A stretch of DNA of 64,000 nt from an uncultured Acetatifactor sp. GTDB lineage: Bacteria; Bacillota; Clostridia; Lachnospirales; Lachnospiraceae. The stretch spans positions 1 to 64,000 of the forward strand of contig CANPYT010000006.1 in the NCBI GenBank assembly GCA_947588705.1. The letters are read 5' to 3'. Shown piece by piece: positions 1 through 6,899 of this stretch (position 1 is the stretch's first letter; each line of letters begins with the position of its first letter). The notes beneath the pieces are model-generated. The model was not told where the DNA came from. It saw only the letters and a list, made by a program, of their open reading frames with translations, and did no database searches. The position numbers and the translations under genes are program-made.

Positions 1-1
1 G

Positions 2-415
2 GTCAGCGGCATCCTGCTGTCCCGTACCGTTTTTTCATTTTTGGGCGTAAGAGGCGGACAGGCAGCGGCAAGGAGCGTACATATGCTGTGCGCTTATTGG
101 GGATTTGTATTTATGTCATTGCATCTTGGGCTGCACTGGTGCGTGATCGTGGGCATGGCAGGGAAGTTCATGAAGAAATCATCGAGGGCTTGCAAATGGA
201 TACTTCGCATGACAGCCGCTTTGATTGCGGTCTATGGAGTCTATGCTTTTATCAAACGGGACTTTGGGAATTATATGCTCCTGCGGTATCATTTTGTGTT
301 CTTTGATTTTGAAGAACCGCTGGCGCTGTTTTTGATGGATTATGCTGCGATCATGGGATTGTTCGTGGGGGTCGGGTATTGTATTTCAGTTCTGCTCATA
401 GGAAAAAAGAGATGA
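2..415 (+). CDS. DUF4405-like membrane protein, N-terminus cut by window edge
   Basis: The frame is open from base 2, so the gene starts before the window. What remains is about 137 residues with at least three hydrophobic segments. The first, around HMLCAYWGFVFMSLHLGLHW, carries several histidines, and the opening VSGILLSR is typical of DUF4405 four-helix membrane proteins, where paired histidines suggest b-type haem binding (family knowledge, not shown here). The protein ends in a short basic tail. Its stop overlaps the next ATG by four bases (ATGA), so the following short frame may be translationally coupled. Assignment rests on overall look, not on a search. Confidence 0.6.
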   Translation, partial: VSGILLSRTVFSFLGVRGGQAAARSVHMLCAYWGFVFMSLHLGLHWCVIVGMAGKFMKKSSRACKWILRMTAALIAVYGVYAFIKRDFGNYMLLRYHFVFFDFEEPLALFLMDYAAIMGLFVGVGYCISVLLIGKKR

Positions 416-651
416 TGGAATATGCGGAGAAACATCCGGATTTTGACATGGCAAGTATTACGGTTTTTGCTCCGGCGGACGCTTTTGAACAGTTTTCTTT
501 TGCGTCCGAACATCTTTCACACGATGCTGTTATTGAAGTGATTCTTTCCTGCATTAAGGCGTTTGAGACCATAAATGACTGCCTGGACGAGGATTACAGT
601 AAAGTTGGAGGAACAGATCAAGAGACCGGATTTCACGGTTATAGATCCTGA
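412..651 (+). CDS. Unrecognised short frame, probably part of a broken gene
   Basis: Starts at the ATG that overlaps the preceding stop codon. About 79 residues, acidic and hydrophobic without membrane segments (contains MASITVFAPADAFEQF). I do not recognise a family. The final residues after about base 600 look like out-of-frame translation of the next, clearly coding, frame, so the natural protein probably ended elsewhere or continued into it. The two frames together may be one disrupted gene or two unrelated remnants joined by a deletion. Confidence 0.35.
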   Translation: MMEYAEKHPDFDMASITVFAPADAFEQFSFASEHLSHDAVIEVILSCIKAFETINDCLDEDYSKVGGTDQETGFHGYRS

Positions 652-853
652 TACAGATGAGGTATGGTATTGGGAGCATTGTGGAATGATGTCTAACGCA
701 AGGTACCGCAAACGCTGGGAAGATAAAAAAGCTTTTTACGAAAAGAACGGCATAAAGGAAGGTAAGAATCTTATCGTGACCTACGATGATGAAAACGGAG
801 GGCTTGATTCTGCCTCGATAGATAAGCTTATTAAGGACACATTTGATTTATAA
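575..853 (+). pseudogene. C-terminal remnant of a helicase/nuclease-type protein
   Basis: The recognisable part begins near base 602 (KRPDFTVID) and runs through VWYWEHCGMMSNARYRKRW to an end in SIDKLIKDTFDL. This pattern (PDFT, YWEHxGM, YxxRWExK, ID at the end) is one I associate with the nuclease-like tail of large UvrD/RecD-like helicase proteins; the helicase part is absent. No RBS precedes the ATG at 575 and the upstream coding sequence is in another frame, so this is best read as a decayed or rearranged 3' end. The family recall is moderately sure; pseudogene status is inferred from the missing N-terminus. Confidence 0.5.
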
Positions 854-862
854 GGTGATGAC

Positions 863-1198
863 ATGGTTGGAAATTATCCGGTAGTTACATTATGCGGCAG
901 CACACGCTTTAAGGAGCAGTTTATAGAAGCGCAAAAGCGGCTGACTTTGGAGGGAAAGATCGTTATATCCGTAGGTCTCTTTGGGCATTCCGGAGATCAG
1001 GAAGCGTGGGATGGAATGGATGAGGGGGCGTTATCCCGGACCAAGGAAATGCTTGACGATATGCATAAGAGAAAAATAGATATGGCAGACAGTATTTTTG
1101 TGATAAATGTAGGGGGATATATCGGGGAGAGCACAAAGTCTGAAATTGCCTATGCACAAGAACATGGCAAGAAGGTTGAGTATCTGGAAGAGCCCTAA
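863..1198 (+). CDS. Nucleoside 2-deoxyribosyltransferase-like / DUF4406-type protein
   Basis: A compact 111-residue alpha/beta protein. Near the N-terminus is VTLCGSTRF, the glycine-rich nucleotide-binding turn typical of the nucleoside 2-deoxyribosyltransferase superfamily; near the C-terminus IFVINVGGYIGESTKSEIAYA supplies the usual D/N-x-GTxxE-like segment. Small stand-alone members of this family are common in Firmicute accessory regions and phages, where the substrate is usually unknown. The start lies 9 bases after the previous stop, with AAGGTGATGAC as a possible RBS. Salvage or modification of nucleotides is an inference only. Confidence 0.7.
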   Translation: MVGNYPVVTLCGSTRFKEQFIEAQKRLTLEGKIVISVGLFGHSGDQEAWDGMDEGALSRTKEMLDDMHKRKIDMADSIFVINVGGYIGESTKSEIAYAQEHGKKVEYLEEP

Positions 1199-1242
1199 AA
1201 AAGCCGTATATGGGTATTCGTATGATTATATTTAAAAAAGTG

Positions 1243-1264
1243 CAGACGGTGTCTGGATTTTTTG
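1243..1264 (+). terminator. Weak intrinsic terminator
   Basis: CAGAC-ggt-GTCTG forms a 5-bp stem followed shortly by six T. It lies 45 bases after the stop of the deoxyribosyltransferase-like gene and before the convergent lipoprotein gene. Confidence 0.4.
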
Positions 1265-1330
1265 GTAGGTATGTTTATGGGCGGCTGTAGATCGGTGCAG
1301 CTGATTTGATACGTTCCTTTTCCCTCTGTG

Positions 1331-2626
1331 TTATGGATTACATCTTTTACAAGGATCATAGCCCATAGCGATAACTTCATCCCGTGTCCCTGTGAAATAC
1401 TGCTTGTTCTTTTCACTCATCTGGTTCACGCTCGAACAGGATGGATAGTGGAATTTGTGGGTATTCGTATTCAAAACATAATCTGTGCCAGTCGGTGGCT
1501 GATCGCTTTCCTGTGGCAACTCTGTAACTGGCGGCAGGTTATCTTGTTGGGCGCTGTTCAGGTCTATTGAGCTAAAGGTATCAGCATCCTCGTTTCGCTC
1601 TACGGAAAAACTCACATTCTTTCCGTCGCTGGTGCAGATCACGTCGCCCTGCATATCTGTCCGGTAGACCTTCACATCTGCATCCCGCAACCGGCTTAGT
1701 GTTTCTTCTGACGGATGTCCGTATGAATTACCAGCTCCCACGGAGATAACGGCATATTGCGGCATGATCTCTCGTAGGAAAGGGTCTGTTGTGGAATTTG
1801 CGTTCCCATGATGTCCGACCTTCAGCACGGTGCTTTCAAGGGTATATCCGGCGTCAAGGATTTCCTGTTCTTCCTCCCGTTCTGCATCCCCGGTAAAGAG
1901 GAATGAGGTCTCGCCGTAGACGATGCGGAGTACGATGGACGTGTTATTTGGGTCATCTTCATCCGTGCTGACAGGCCCCAGTACATGAACAGCCGCGCTT
2001 CCAAGTGAAAAGCTATCCCCGGCTGTCGGAACCGTGATAGAAATTCCCTGCTTCTCCAGATAGGTGACAAAACTGTTAAAAGCCCTGCTGTCGTGGCTTG
2101 TAACGGAACAATAAGCAATACCTGCCGTCGCATAGTTCAGCGCGCCGGCAAGCCCACCAACATGGTCTTCGTGGGCATGAGTACAGACTATGTACTCCAA
2201 ATGGTCTAACGAAAGTTCTTTGAGGTAAGAGTATATCAAGCTGGAGTCTTCGGCATTACCACCGTCTATGAGCATAGCCTTACCGTCGCAAAGGACGAGG
2301 GCGGCATCCGCCTGGCCTACATCGATATAGTGGACTTCAAAGCTTGAATTTTCTGGTATCTCAGGGGATGGAGAATCCGCCGGCTCCTGGTCTTCTGTCG
2401 GTGAAGGAGAGACGGGGGTTTCCGTATTCGTTTCCGTGCTGGCCGTACTTTCATCGGATATCGATGGCGGAGGCGTTTGCCCGGTTGTGTCGTTGCTTTG
2501 AGGCGGGGTAGCTGTCTCGGTTGCGGATGCCTCTGCCTGCGTGGTGATGATGTCCTTGGATAATTCGCAGCCTGCCAGCGTAAACAGCATCGCTATGATT
2601 AACAGCATCGAAGCAAATCGTTTCAT
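1331..2626 (-). CDS. Secreted MBL-fold lipoprotein (ComEC-C-terminal-like) with a zinc-knuckle tail
   Basis: The 431-residue product starts with a lipoprotein signal (LAGC lipobox, Cys20), followed by a Ser/Thr/Pro/Glu-rich linker (about 25-95) that should span the wall. The metallo-beta-lactamase domain begins FEVHYIDVGQADA and has the metal site THAHEDHVGG (His150-His155), as in the extracellular nuclease-like domain of ComEC/Rec2. The last 45 residues (TNTHKFHYPSCSSV...DPCKRCNP) resemble the Cys-His zinc domain also seen in Ada and in secreted nucleases. A surface nuclease or phosphodiesterase is plausible; substrate unknown. RBS GGAGGGAGC precedes the ATG. Confidence 0.8.
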   Translation of the reverse strand: MKRFASMLLIIAMLFTLAGCELSKDIITTQAEASATETATPPQSNDTTGQTPPPSISDESTASTETNTETPVSPSPTEDQEPADSPSPEIPENSSFEVHYIDVGQADAALVLCDGKAMLIDGGNAEDSSLIYSYLKELSLDHLEYIVCTHAHEDHVGGLAGALNYATAGIAYCSVTSHDSRAFNSFVTYLEKQGISITVPTAGDSFSLGSAAVHVLGPVSTDEDDPNNTSIVLRIVYGETSFLFTGDAEREEEQEILDAGYTLESTVLKVGHHGNANSTTDPFLREIMPQYAVISVGAGNSYGHPSEETLSRLRDADVKVYRTDMQGDVICTSDGKNVSFSVERNEDADTFSSIDLNSAQQDNLPPVTELPQESDQPPTGTDYVLNTNTHKFHYPSCSSVNQMSEKNKQYFTGTRDEVIAMGYDPCKRCNP

Positions 2627-3151
2627 TGTAGATAGCTCCCTCCTGTTTCAGAATTTAAATCTCATTCTTCCGGCGATATCTATCTTTTTTGATATACGGC
2701 ATGGGTATAGTGTTCTATGGCCATAATAATCTCAAAGCATTTCTCCGGGTGGAAGAAAAGGGCATCATCAGTAAAGAAGTCAAAATATTATAAACATCTG
2801 TAGAACATTGTATCGCGAAACGGAGCATTAGTCAACGCGCTGTCCGGCCCGGCTCTGAAAGGTAAAATCCGTTCCGCTTTGTTCTTATTTGCTCTTATGT
2901 GGCTTTAGATCGTGATTTTTCGGCATTCGCGTTTAACCTGCCTTTTCGGAAAGATATCCATATCCGCGCGGCGCACTGGCGTGCATTCCCATTTTGCGCA
3001 TTTTGCGCATTTCCATTTTTGGGGGGTAAATATATTGTCAGGTTTTAGGGGAATATGGTACAATTGGAAAGAATCACATTCAGGGCAGTTTATCTTTTGT
3101 ATAAGCTGCTCTTTTTGTTTCTGCCCTGAATCTGATACTTTCCTAAAGAAT
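2627..3151. other. AT-rich intergenic region with a large inverted repeat
   Basis: No gene seen in about 520 bases. ATTCAGGGCAG (3078-3088) and CTGCCCTGAAT (3121-3131) are an 11-bp inverted repeat around a 32-base loop. GCGCATTTT-like direct repeats lie at 2990-3015. The region leads into the promoter/operator of a truncated WYL regulator. Confidence 0.5.
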
Positions 3152-3181
3152 TATAATAAACATGACATACAGGTGTCGTGT
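3152..3181 (+). promoter_or_regulatory. Degraded copy of the WYL-regulator promoter and operator
   Basis: TATAAT (3152-3157) is followed by ACATGACAT-acag-GTGTCGTGT (3160-3181). The same arrangement, with a perfect palindrome, stands at 10543-10572 before an intact WYL regulator. Here the right arm has two changes. Confidence 0.6.
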
Positions 3182-3217
3182 TTTGTTTGCTATGATAGAA
3201 ACGGAACGTGAGAAGCG

Positions 3218-3253
3218 ATGAAGATAGACAGGCGGATCCGGAGGAGAATCTGA
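3218..3253 (+). pseudogene. 5' fragment of a WYL-type regulator
   Basis: ATG followed by KIDRRIR and a stop after 11 codons. The first five residues (MKIDR) and the upstream 70 bases match the start of the regulator at 10609, whose N-terminus is MKIDRLIG. The rest of the gene has been lost, leaving the promoter next to the GyrI-like gene. Confidence 0.55.
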
Positions 3254-3287
3254 TTGAGATCGGATCATTTGTGAGGGAGTGATGGAG

Positions 3288-3920
3288 ATGGCATTTGATT
3301 ACAAGAAAGAATATAAGGAATTTTATCTTCCGAAAGCGACGCCGGGTATTGTGACAGTTCCCAGGATGAACTTCCTGGCGGTACGTGGAAACGGGGATCC
3401 CAATGCGGAAGGCGGAGCATATAAGGAATCTATAGGTCTTTTGTATGGTATTGCGTTTACGATCAAGATGAGCAAGAAAGGCGATCATCGGATCGATGGG
3501 TACTTTGACTATGTAGTTCCGCCGTTGGAGGGTTTCTGGTGGCAGAATGGCGTTGCCGGGATTGATTATGCTAAAAAGGAAGAGCTTCAGTGGATCTCGC
3601 TTATCCGGCTGCCGGATTTTGTCACAGGAGAAGAGTTTGAGTGGGCGATAACGGAAGCGGCGGCTAAGAAGAAGCAGGATTTTTCCAAGGTGGAATTCAT
3701 GACCTATGACGAGGGGCTTTGCGTCCAGTGTATGCATATTGGAGCGTATGATGATGAGCCTGCGACAATAGGGGAAATGCATCGGTACATGGAAGAACAG
3801 GGGTATGTGCTGGATATCAAAAATGAGAGATACCACCATGAGATTTATCTGAGCGATGCGAGAAGGGTTGTTCCGGAGAAGCTTAGAACTGTGATCCGGC
3901 ATCCGGTCAGGAGGGCGTGA
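3288..3920 (+). CDS. GyrI-like small-molecule-binding protein
   Basis: About 210 residues with no DNA-binding domain. The opening FDYKKEYKEFYLPKATPGIVTVP and the segments NFLAVRGNGDPN and MTYDEGLCVQCMHIGAYDDEPAT are characteristic of stand-alone GyrI-like domain proteins (COG4832-like), the ligand-binding fold of the SOUL/BmrR C-terminal superfamily. The end, YHHEIYLSDARRV, is also typical. I chose ATG 3288 because GAGGGAG lies 8 bases upstream; GTG 3279 and ATG 3282 are too close to it. It sits directly behind a truncated WYL regulator, a pairing that suggests it was once co-regulated with that repressor. Ligand unknown. Confidence 0.75.
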   Translation: MAFDYKKEYKEFYLPKATPGIVTVPRMNFLAVRGNGDPNAEGGAYKESIGLLYGIAFTIKMSKKGDHRIDGYFDYVVPPLEGFWWQNGVAGIDYAKKEELQWISLIRLPDFVTGEEFEWAITEAAAKKKQDFSKVEFMTYDEGLCVQCMHIGAYDDEPATIGEMHRYMEEQGYVLDIKNERYHHEIYLSDARRVVPEKLRTVIRHPVRRA

Positions 3921-3924
3921 GAGC

Positions 3925-4032
3925 ATGGAATATGTGATGGATCAGTCGTTCGGGCTTCCGGGTGTCCGGCAGATTCCAATGAAAGGCGGATATGTCTTTT
4001 ATTATAATGAGCGGATATTTGGCCAAATCTAA
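3925..4032 (+). pseudogene. N-terminal stub of a TfoX-like gene
   Basis: A 35-codon frame whose segment GVRQIPMKGGYVFYYNERIFG fits the N-terminal beta-sheet of TfoX/Sxy-like proteins (LxGVxxRxMMGxYxxYYxxKxFG). A TAA then cuts it, four bases inside the convergent regulator gene. It follows the GyrI-like gene by four bases, as if in the same operon. The rest of the domain is missing, so it is probably a remnant left by the event that brought in the acyltransferase pair. Confidence 0.5.
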
Positions 4033-4475
4033 GGCTCCGGGAAATTGCTGGTCATATAGTTCCCTGATCTAATGGCATCCGCAAGCGCGAGGAATTTTTC
4101 CGATTTCATAATTGCCAGCCCCTGCCCTTCGTCGCCAAGAACAACAAGTTGGTCGCCCGGTGATATCTCAAAAAGTTTACGAGCTTTTGCCGGAATCACA
4201 ACCTGGCCTTTATCGCCCACCGTTACAACGCCAAATAAATGTTTCCCTTTTGGCGGTAGACCCAGCCCCAGGTTCTCTTCCGGCTCATAATTGGCAAGAT
4301 CGTCAAGAGATACCTCAAAAATCTCTGCAAGCACCTTACATTTGTCCAGATCCGGCACTGTTTCGCCAGCTTCCCATTTTGCTACAGCCTGTCTCGACAC
4401 ACCGACCTTTTCCGCTATCTCTTCCTGTGTAAACCCTTTCAGCTTTCTCATTTGCAACAGATTATCCTGAAACAT
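4029..4475 (-). CDS. XRE-type HTH regulator fused to an AbrB/SpoVT swapped-hairpin domain
   Basis: 148 residues. Positions 4-60 form a Cro/C1-type HTH (LLQMRKLKGFTQEEIAEKVGVS...VAKWEAGETVPDLDKC). Positions 80-125 (GVVTVGDKGQVVIPAKARKLFEI...GDQLVVLGDE) form an AbrB/SpoVT DNA-binding domain, so the protein has two DNA-binding modules. Start at 4475 because AAGGAG lies just upstream; it overlaps the 3' end of the acyltransferase gene by 14 bases, indicating translational coupling. Likely a regulator of that acyltransferase or of itself. HTH-AbrB fusions of this type are known from Clostridia. Confidence 0.85.
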   Translation of the reverse strand: MFQDNLLQMRKLKGFTQEEIAEKVGVSRQAVAKWEAGETVPDLDKCKVLAEIFEVSLDDLANYEPEENLGLGLPPKGKHLFGVVTVGDKGQVVIPAKARKLFEISPGDQLVVLGDEGQGLAIMKSEKFLALADAIRSGNYMTSNFPEP

Positions 4476-5562
4476 CCTTTTTCTCCTTTTTGATTCCCAG
4501 AACAGCCCATCTGAAGAACGGGATTCTCGAAATGATCTCATTAAGTCCAAATCCAAACACAAAGCCGGCCGCAAGACTTAACAGATAACACACAGGCGCC
4601 GGAAATGCCCCCGGTTTCGCGATCAGCAAAGCGACGGTTGAAATTCCAAGGTAATGAAAAACATAGAGGCCAAAACTTTTTCTGCTCATCCATTTTGTAA
4701 AACGATTGCCGCGATCGCCAAACCGTGCCATTCCGGAAAGCACAGCCAGTGAGCCAAAATATGCACAGGCCGCATACAGCGGATTTCTATTTACCGGCTC
4801 ATCCGCATAATTGGCTCCGGCACTAAAATACCGTGCAGAAAAGATCACACAGGCCAAGACCCCTGCCACGATCAAAAGAATGGCATATCTCTTCAGCTTT
4901 TCCATCACTTCATCATTGGAAAACACATAATATCCAAGGATAAAGAAAACAAAGTAAAATGCGATCCTATATACCGATATGACTGGTGTATTAAGAATCT
5001 GCGCAGCCCCCCAGATCAGAAAGTAAAATAACAAAATGAGCCAAATCGGAGTCTTTGCGCCCAACTTCAAAAGCTTCCCTCTTTCAGTCTTTTTCAGAAA
5101 GACAAGTATCATGCAATACAGCCAGAGAAGCTGAATGAACCAGAGGACTCCGATGCCGGAAGCAGCCATGATCAGAAAGATCACAGGCTTCGGAACTCCC
5201 GCCGCAGCAAGCTCCGTAAATCCGCTGCCCAGCGACATGGACACATACCCCTGAACAAATTGAAACGCAAAAAGCCCTATGGTTGACGGTACAAGAAGCT
5301 TCCTTGTCCGGTTCTTTATAAATTCCCTATTTGTGTGACGCTCCAGATATAATCGGGAACTGATCCCGGAAACAAGGAACAACACCGGCATAAACCACGG
5401 GTATACCAAATACAGGAAAATATCATAAGGCTGAACCGAAGCGTTTGTGATCTTCCCGAGGCCGCCCAATATTCCCTCGGCATTGTACATGTAGAAAACG
5501 TGGTAGACCTCTACCGTCACCACCGTGACCCATCTGATATTGTCCAAATAGTATTTTCTCAT
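4462..5562 (-). CDS. Acyltransferase-3 family membrane protein
   Basis: About 366 residues with roughly ten transmembrane segments. The N-terminus RKYYLDNIRW...VEVYHVFYMYN is the usual acyltransferase-3 first helix (here with EVYH where many members have the catalytic-type H-x-x-F region), followed by a W-F-x-x-x-LFLVSGISS segment. Such enzymes O-acylate sugars, peptidoglycan or lipids. I start at 5562 since AGGTGG is 7 bases upstream; ATG 5568 is only one or two bases from it. The XRE-AbrB regulator overlaps its end. Substrate cannot be told. Confidence 0.8.
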   Translation of the reverse strand: MRKYYLDNIRWVTVVTVEVYHVFYMYNAEGILGGLGKITNASVQPYDIFLYLVYPWFMPVLFLVSGISSRLYLERHTNREFIKNRTRKLLVPSTIGLFAFQFVQGYVSMSLGSGFTELAAAGVPKPVIFLIMAASGIGVLWFIQLLWLYCMILVFLKKTERGKLLKLGAKTPIWLILLFYFLIWGAAQILNTPVISVYRIAFYFVFFILGYYVFSNDEVMEKLKRYAILLIVAGVLACVIFSARYFSAGANYADEPVNRNPLYAACAYFGSLAVLSGMARFGDRGNRFTKWMSRKSFGLYVFHYLGISTVALLIAKPGAFPAPVCYLLSLAAGFVFGFGLNEIISRIPFFRWAVLGIKKEKKDVSG

Positions 5563-5694
5563 AGACATTCCACCTTTGCAATTATTTTTAACATTATCAT
5601 AAATGCAAAGGCAGCGTATTTCCACCAAGCAAACCTGACATTTTCAGATGGATTGTGTTATGTTTCGTTGCGTTTATCAAAACTGATAGAAAAA

Positions 5695-5744
5695 GTAACA
5701 GTTCAGCCCGCGCCATTCGCAAAGCCGGTTGGCTGAACTGTTAC
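5695..5744. mobile_element. Minimal MITE copy with IS66-like ends
   Basis: 50 bp: GTAACAGTTCAGCC at 5695-5708 and its exact inverse GGCTGAACTGTTAC at 5731-5744, flanked on both sides by the 8-bp direct repeat TAGAAAAA. Its interior CCATTCGCAAAGCC is shared with the longer copies at 19.3-19.6 kb, so this is an internally deleted relative. GTAA ends and 8-bp target duplications are hallmarks of IS66 elements. Confidence 0.7.
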
Positions 5745-5899
5745 TAGAAAAATCATAAAGTTAAGAATTTCTCTTGCAATTCTCAGTATCCTATGCTAAC
5801 ATCTACTCAAAGCATATTTATTCTATTTTTTATAAAACAATTTTTTTGTCTTATGATTCTAAAAATCTATGCTTTTAAAACCAATTTACAATATTAAAA

Positions 5900-5960
5900 G
5901 CAGGAGATTTCAGAATCCAAGGACACCCATTGTTTCTCCTGCAAAACAGGAGGGGAATGA
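5900..5960 (+). promoter_or_regulatory. Leader with competing Shine-Dalgarno hairpins
   Basis: GCAGGAGA (5900-5907) can pair with TCTCCTGC (5935-5942). The latter can instead pair with the SD itself, CAGGAG (5947-5952), through a 6-bp stem with a CAAAA loop. The two pairings exclude each other, which would make translation of the Rpn gene depend on which one forms. Upstream (5745-5899) is AT-rich with no gene visible. Confidence 0.45.
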
Positions 5961-6800
5961 ATGGGAAAAATTATTTCATTGAAGTACGACTTCAGCTTTA
6001 AGTATCTGTTCCGAAACGAGGAAGTGCGGCGGCATTTCCTCAGCGATGTGCTTGAGATCCCGCTGGAAGAGATCCGCTCTGTGCGTCTGGCTGACACATA
6101 CCTGTGGAAGCGGTACAGGAAACAGAAGCAGGGCATCCTCGATGTGGTCATGGAGCTGAACGATGACAGCAAGGTGAATATCGAGCTGCAGATCGAAATG
6201 ATGTCTTACTGGGACAGGCGCAGTCTGTTCTACTGGTCAAAGATGTTCACGGAAGAGCTGCTGGCAGGGCAGAAGTATTGGAAACTGAAAAGATGTATCT
6301 GCATCAGTATCCTGGGGTTTAACCTGGACGGGCGGCCGGAATATCACAAGGTGTACCGCCTGCGGGACAGGGATGGACAGGAATTTTCGGACAGGATGGA
6401 GATCCATGTGATCGAGCTGAACAAGAAACTGAACGGTTCTAGTCGGGTGGACAACTGGATCCGGCTGTTGAATGCGTGTACGGAGGAGGAACTGGATATG
6501 TTGGAAACGGAAACGAAGAATCCGGGGATATTGGAAGCGATCAAAGAGGTCAGGGTCATGAGTCTTAGAAAGACGTTGCGAATGATATATGAGGCGAAAA
6601 TGAAGGAGATCCGCGACAGAGACGCCAGAGAGGATTATGTGTGGAATGAGGGGCGTGCGCAGGGCCTTGTCGAAGGTGAAGACAGGCTCAGGCAGCTGCA
6701 TGAAAAACTTATCGAAGATCGGCGGCTCGAGGATCTGGAAAGATCTGTAAAGGACTCTAAGTATCGGGAGCGGCTTTATAAAGAATATGGAATAAAGTAG
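5961..6800 (+). CDS. Rpn-family PD-(D/E)XK nuclease / transposase-like protein
   Basis: 279 residues. It opens with LKYDFSFKYLFRNEEVRRHFLSDVL, the signature of Rpn (recombination-promoting nuclease, PD-(D/E)XK family transposase) proteins. The catalytic core is visible as QGILDVVMEL...VNIELQIE, giving the D-(E/D)xQ/K arrangement of these nucleases. The C-terminal 100 residues are a charged coiled-coil tail ending in KYRERLYKEYGIK. The family promotes RecA-independent recombination in E. coli. The tail and 38 bases past the stop recur at 9683-10031. The leader can form an SD-masking hairpin. Confidence 0.85.
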   Translation: MGKIISLKYDFSFKYLFRNEEVRRHFLSDVLEIPLEEIRSVRLADTYLWKRYRKQKQGILDVVMELNDDSKVNIELQIEMMSYWDRRSLFYWSKMFTEELLAGQKYWKLKRCICISILGFNLDGRPEYHKVYRLRDRDGQEFSDRMEIHVIELNKKLNGSSRVDNWIRLLNACTEEELDMLETETKNPGILEAIKEVRVMSLRKTLRMIYEAKMKEIRDRDAREDYVWNEGRAQGLVEGEDRLRQLHEKLIEDRRLEDLERSVKDSKYRERLYKEYGIK

Positions 6801-6838
6801 GCCGATGCCTGTGTTTTTCTTTTTCGGTGCCGGTATAC
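6478..6838 (+). repeat. Direct repeat, copy 1 (Rpn tail)
   Basis: Near-identical to 9683-10031. It covers the last 108 codons of the Rpn gene and 38 bases beyond the stop. The second copy differs by a few substitutions and a short in-frame deletion near GRAQGLVEG. The two copies bracket the pRiA4b-domain genes. Confidence 0.9.
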
Positions 6839-6899
6839 TGTTTCCCAGTGATGTGCTGATGGACAGATGGATGAATGCATAAGGAAGGTATGGGATAAA

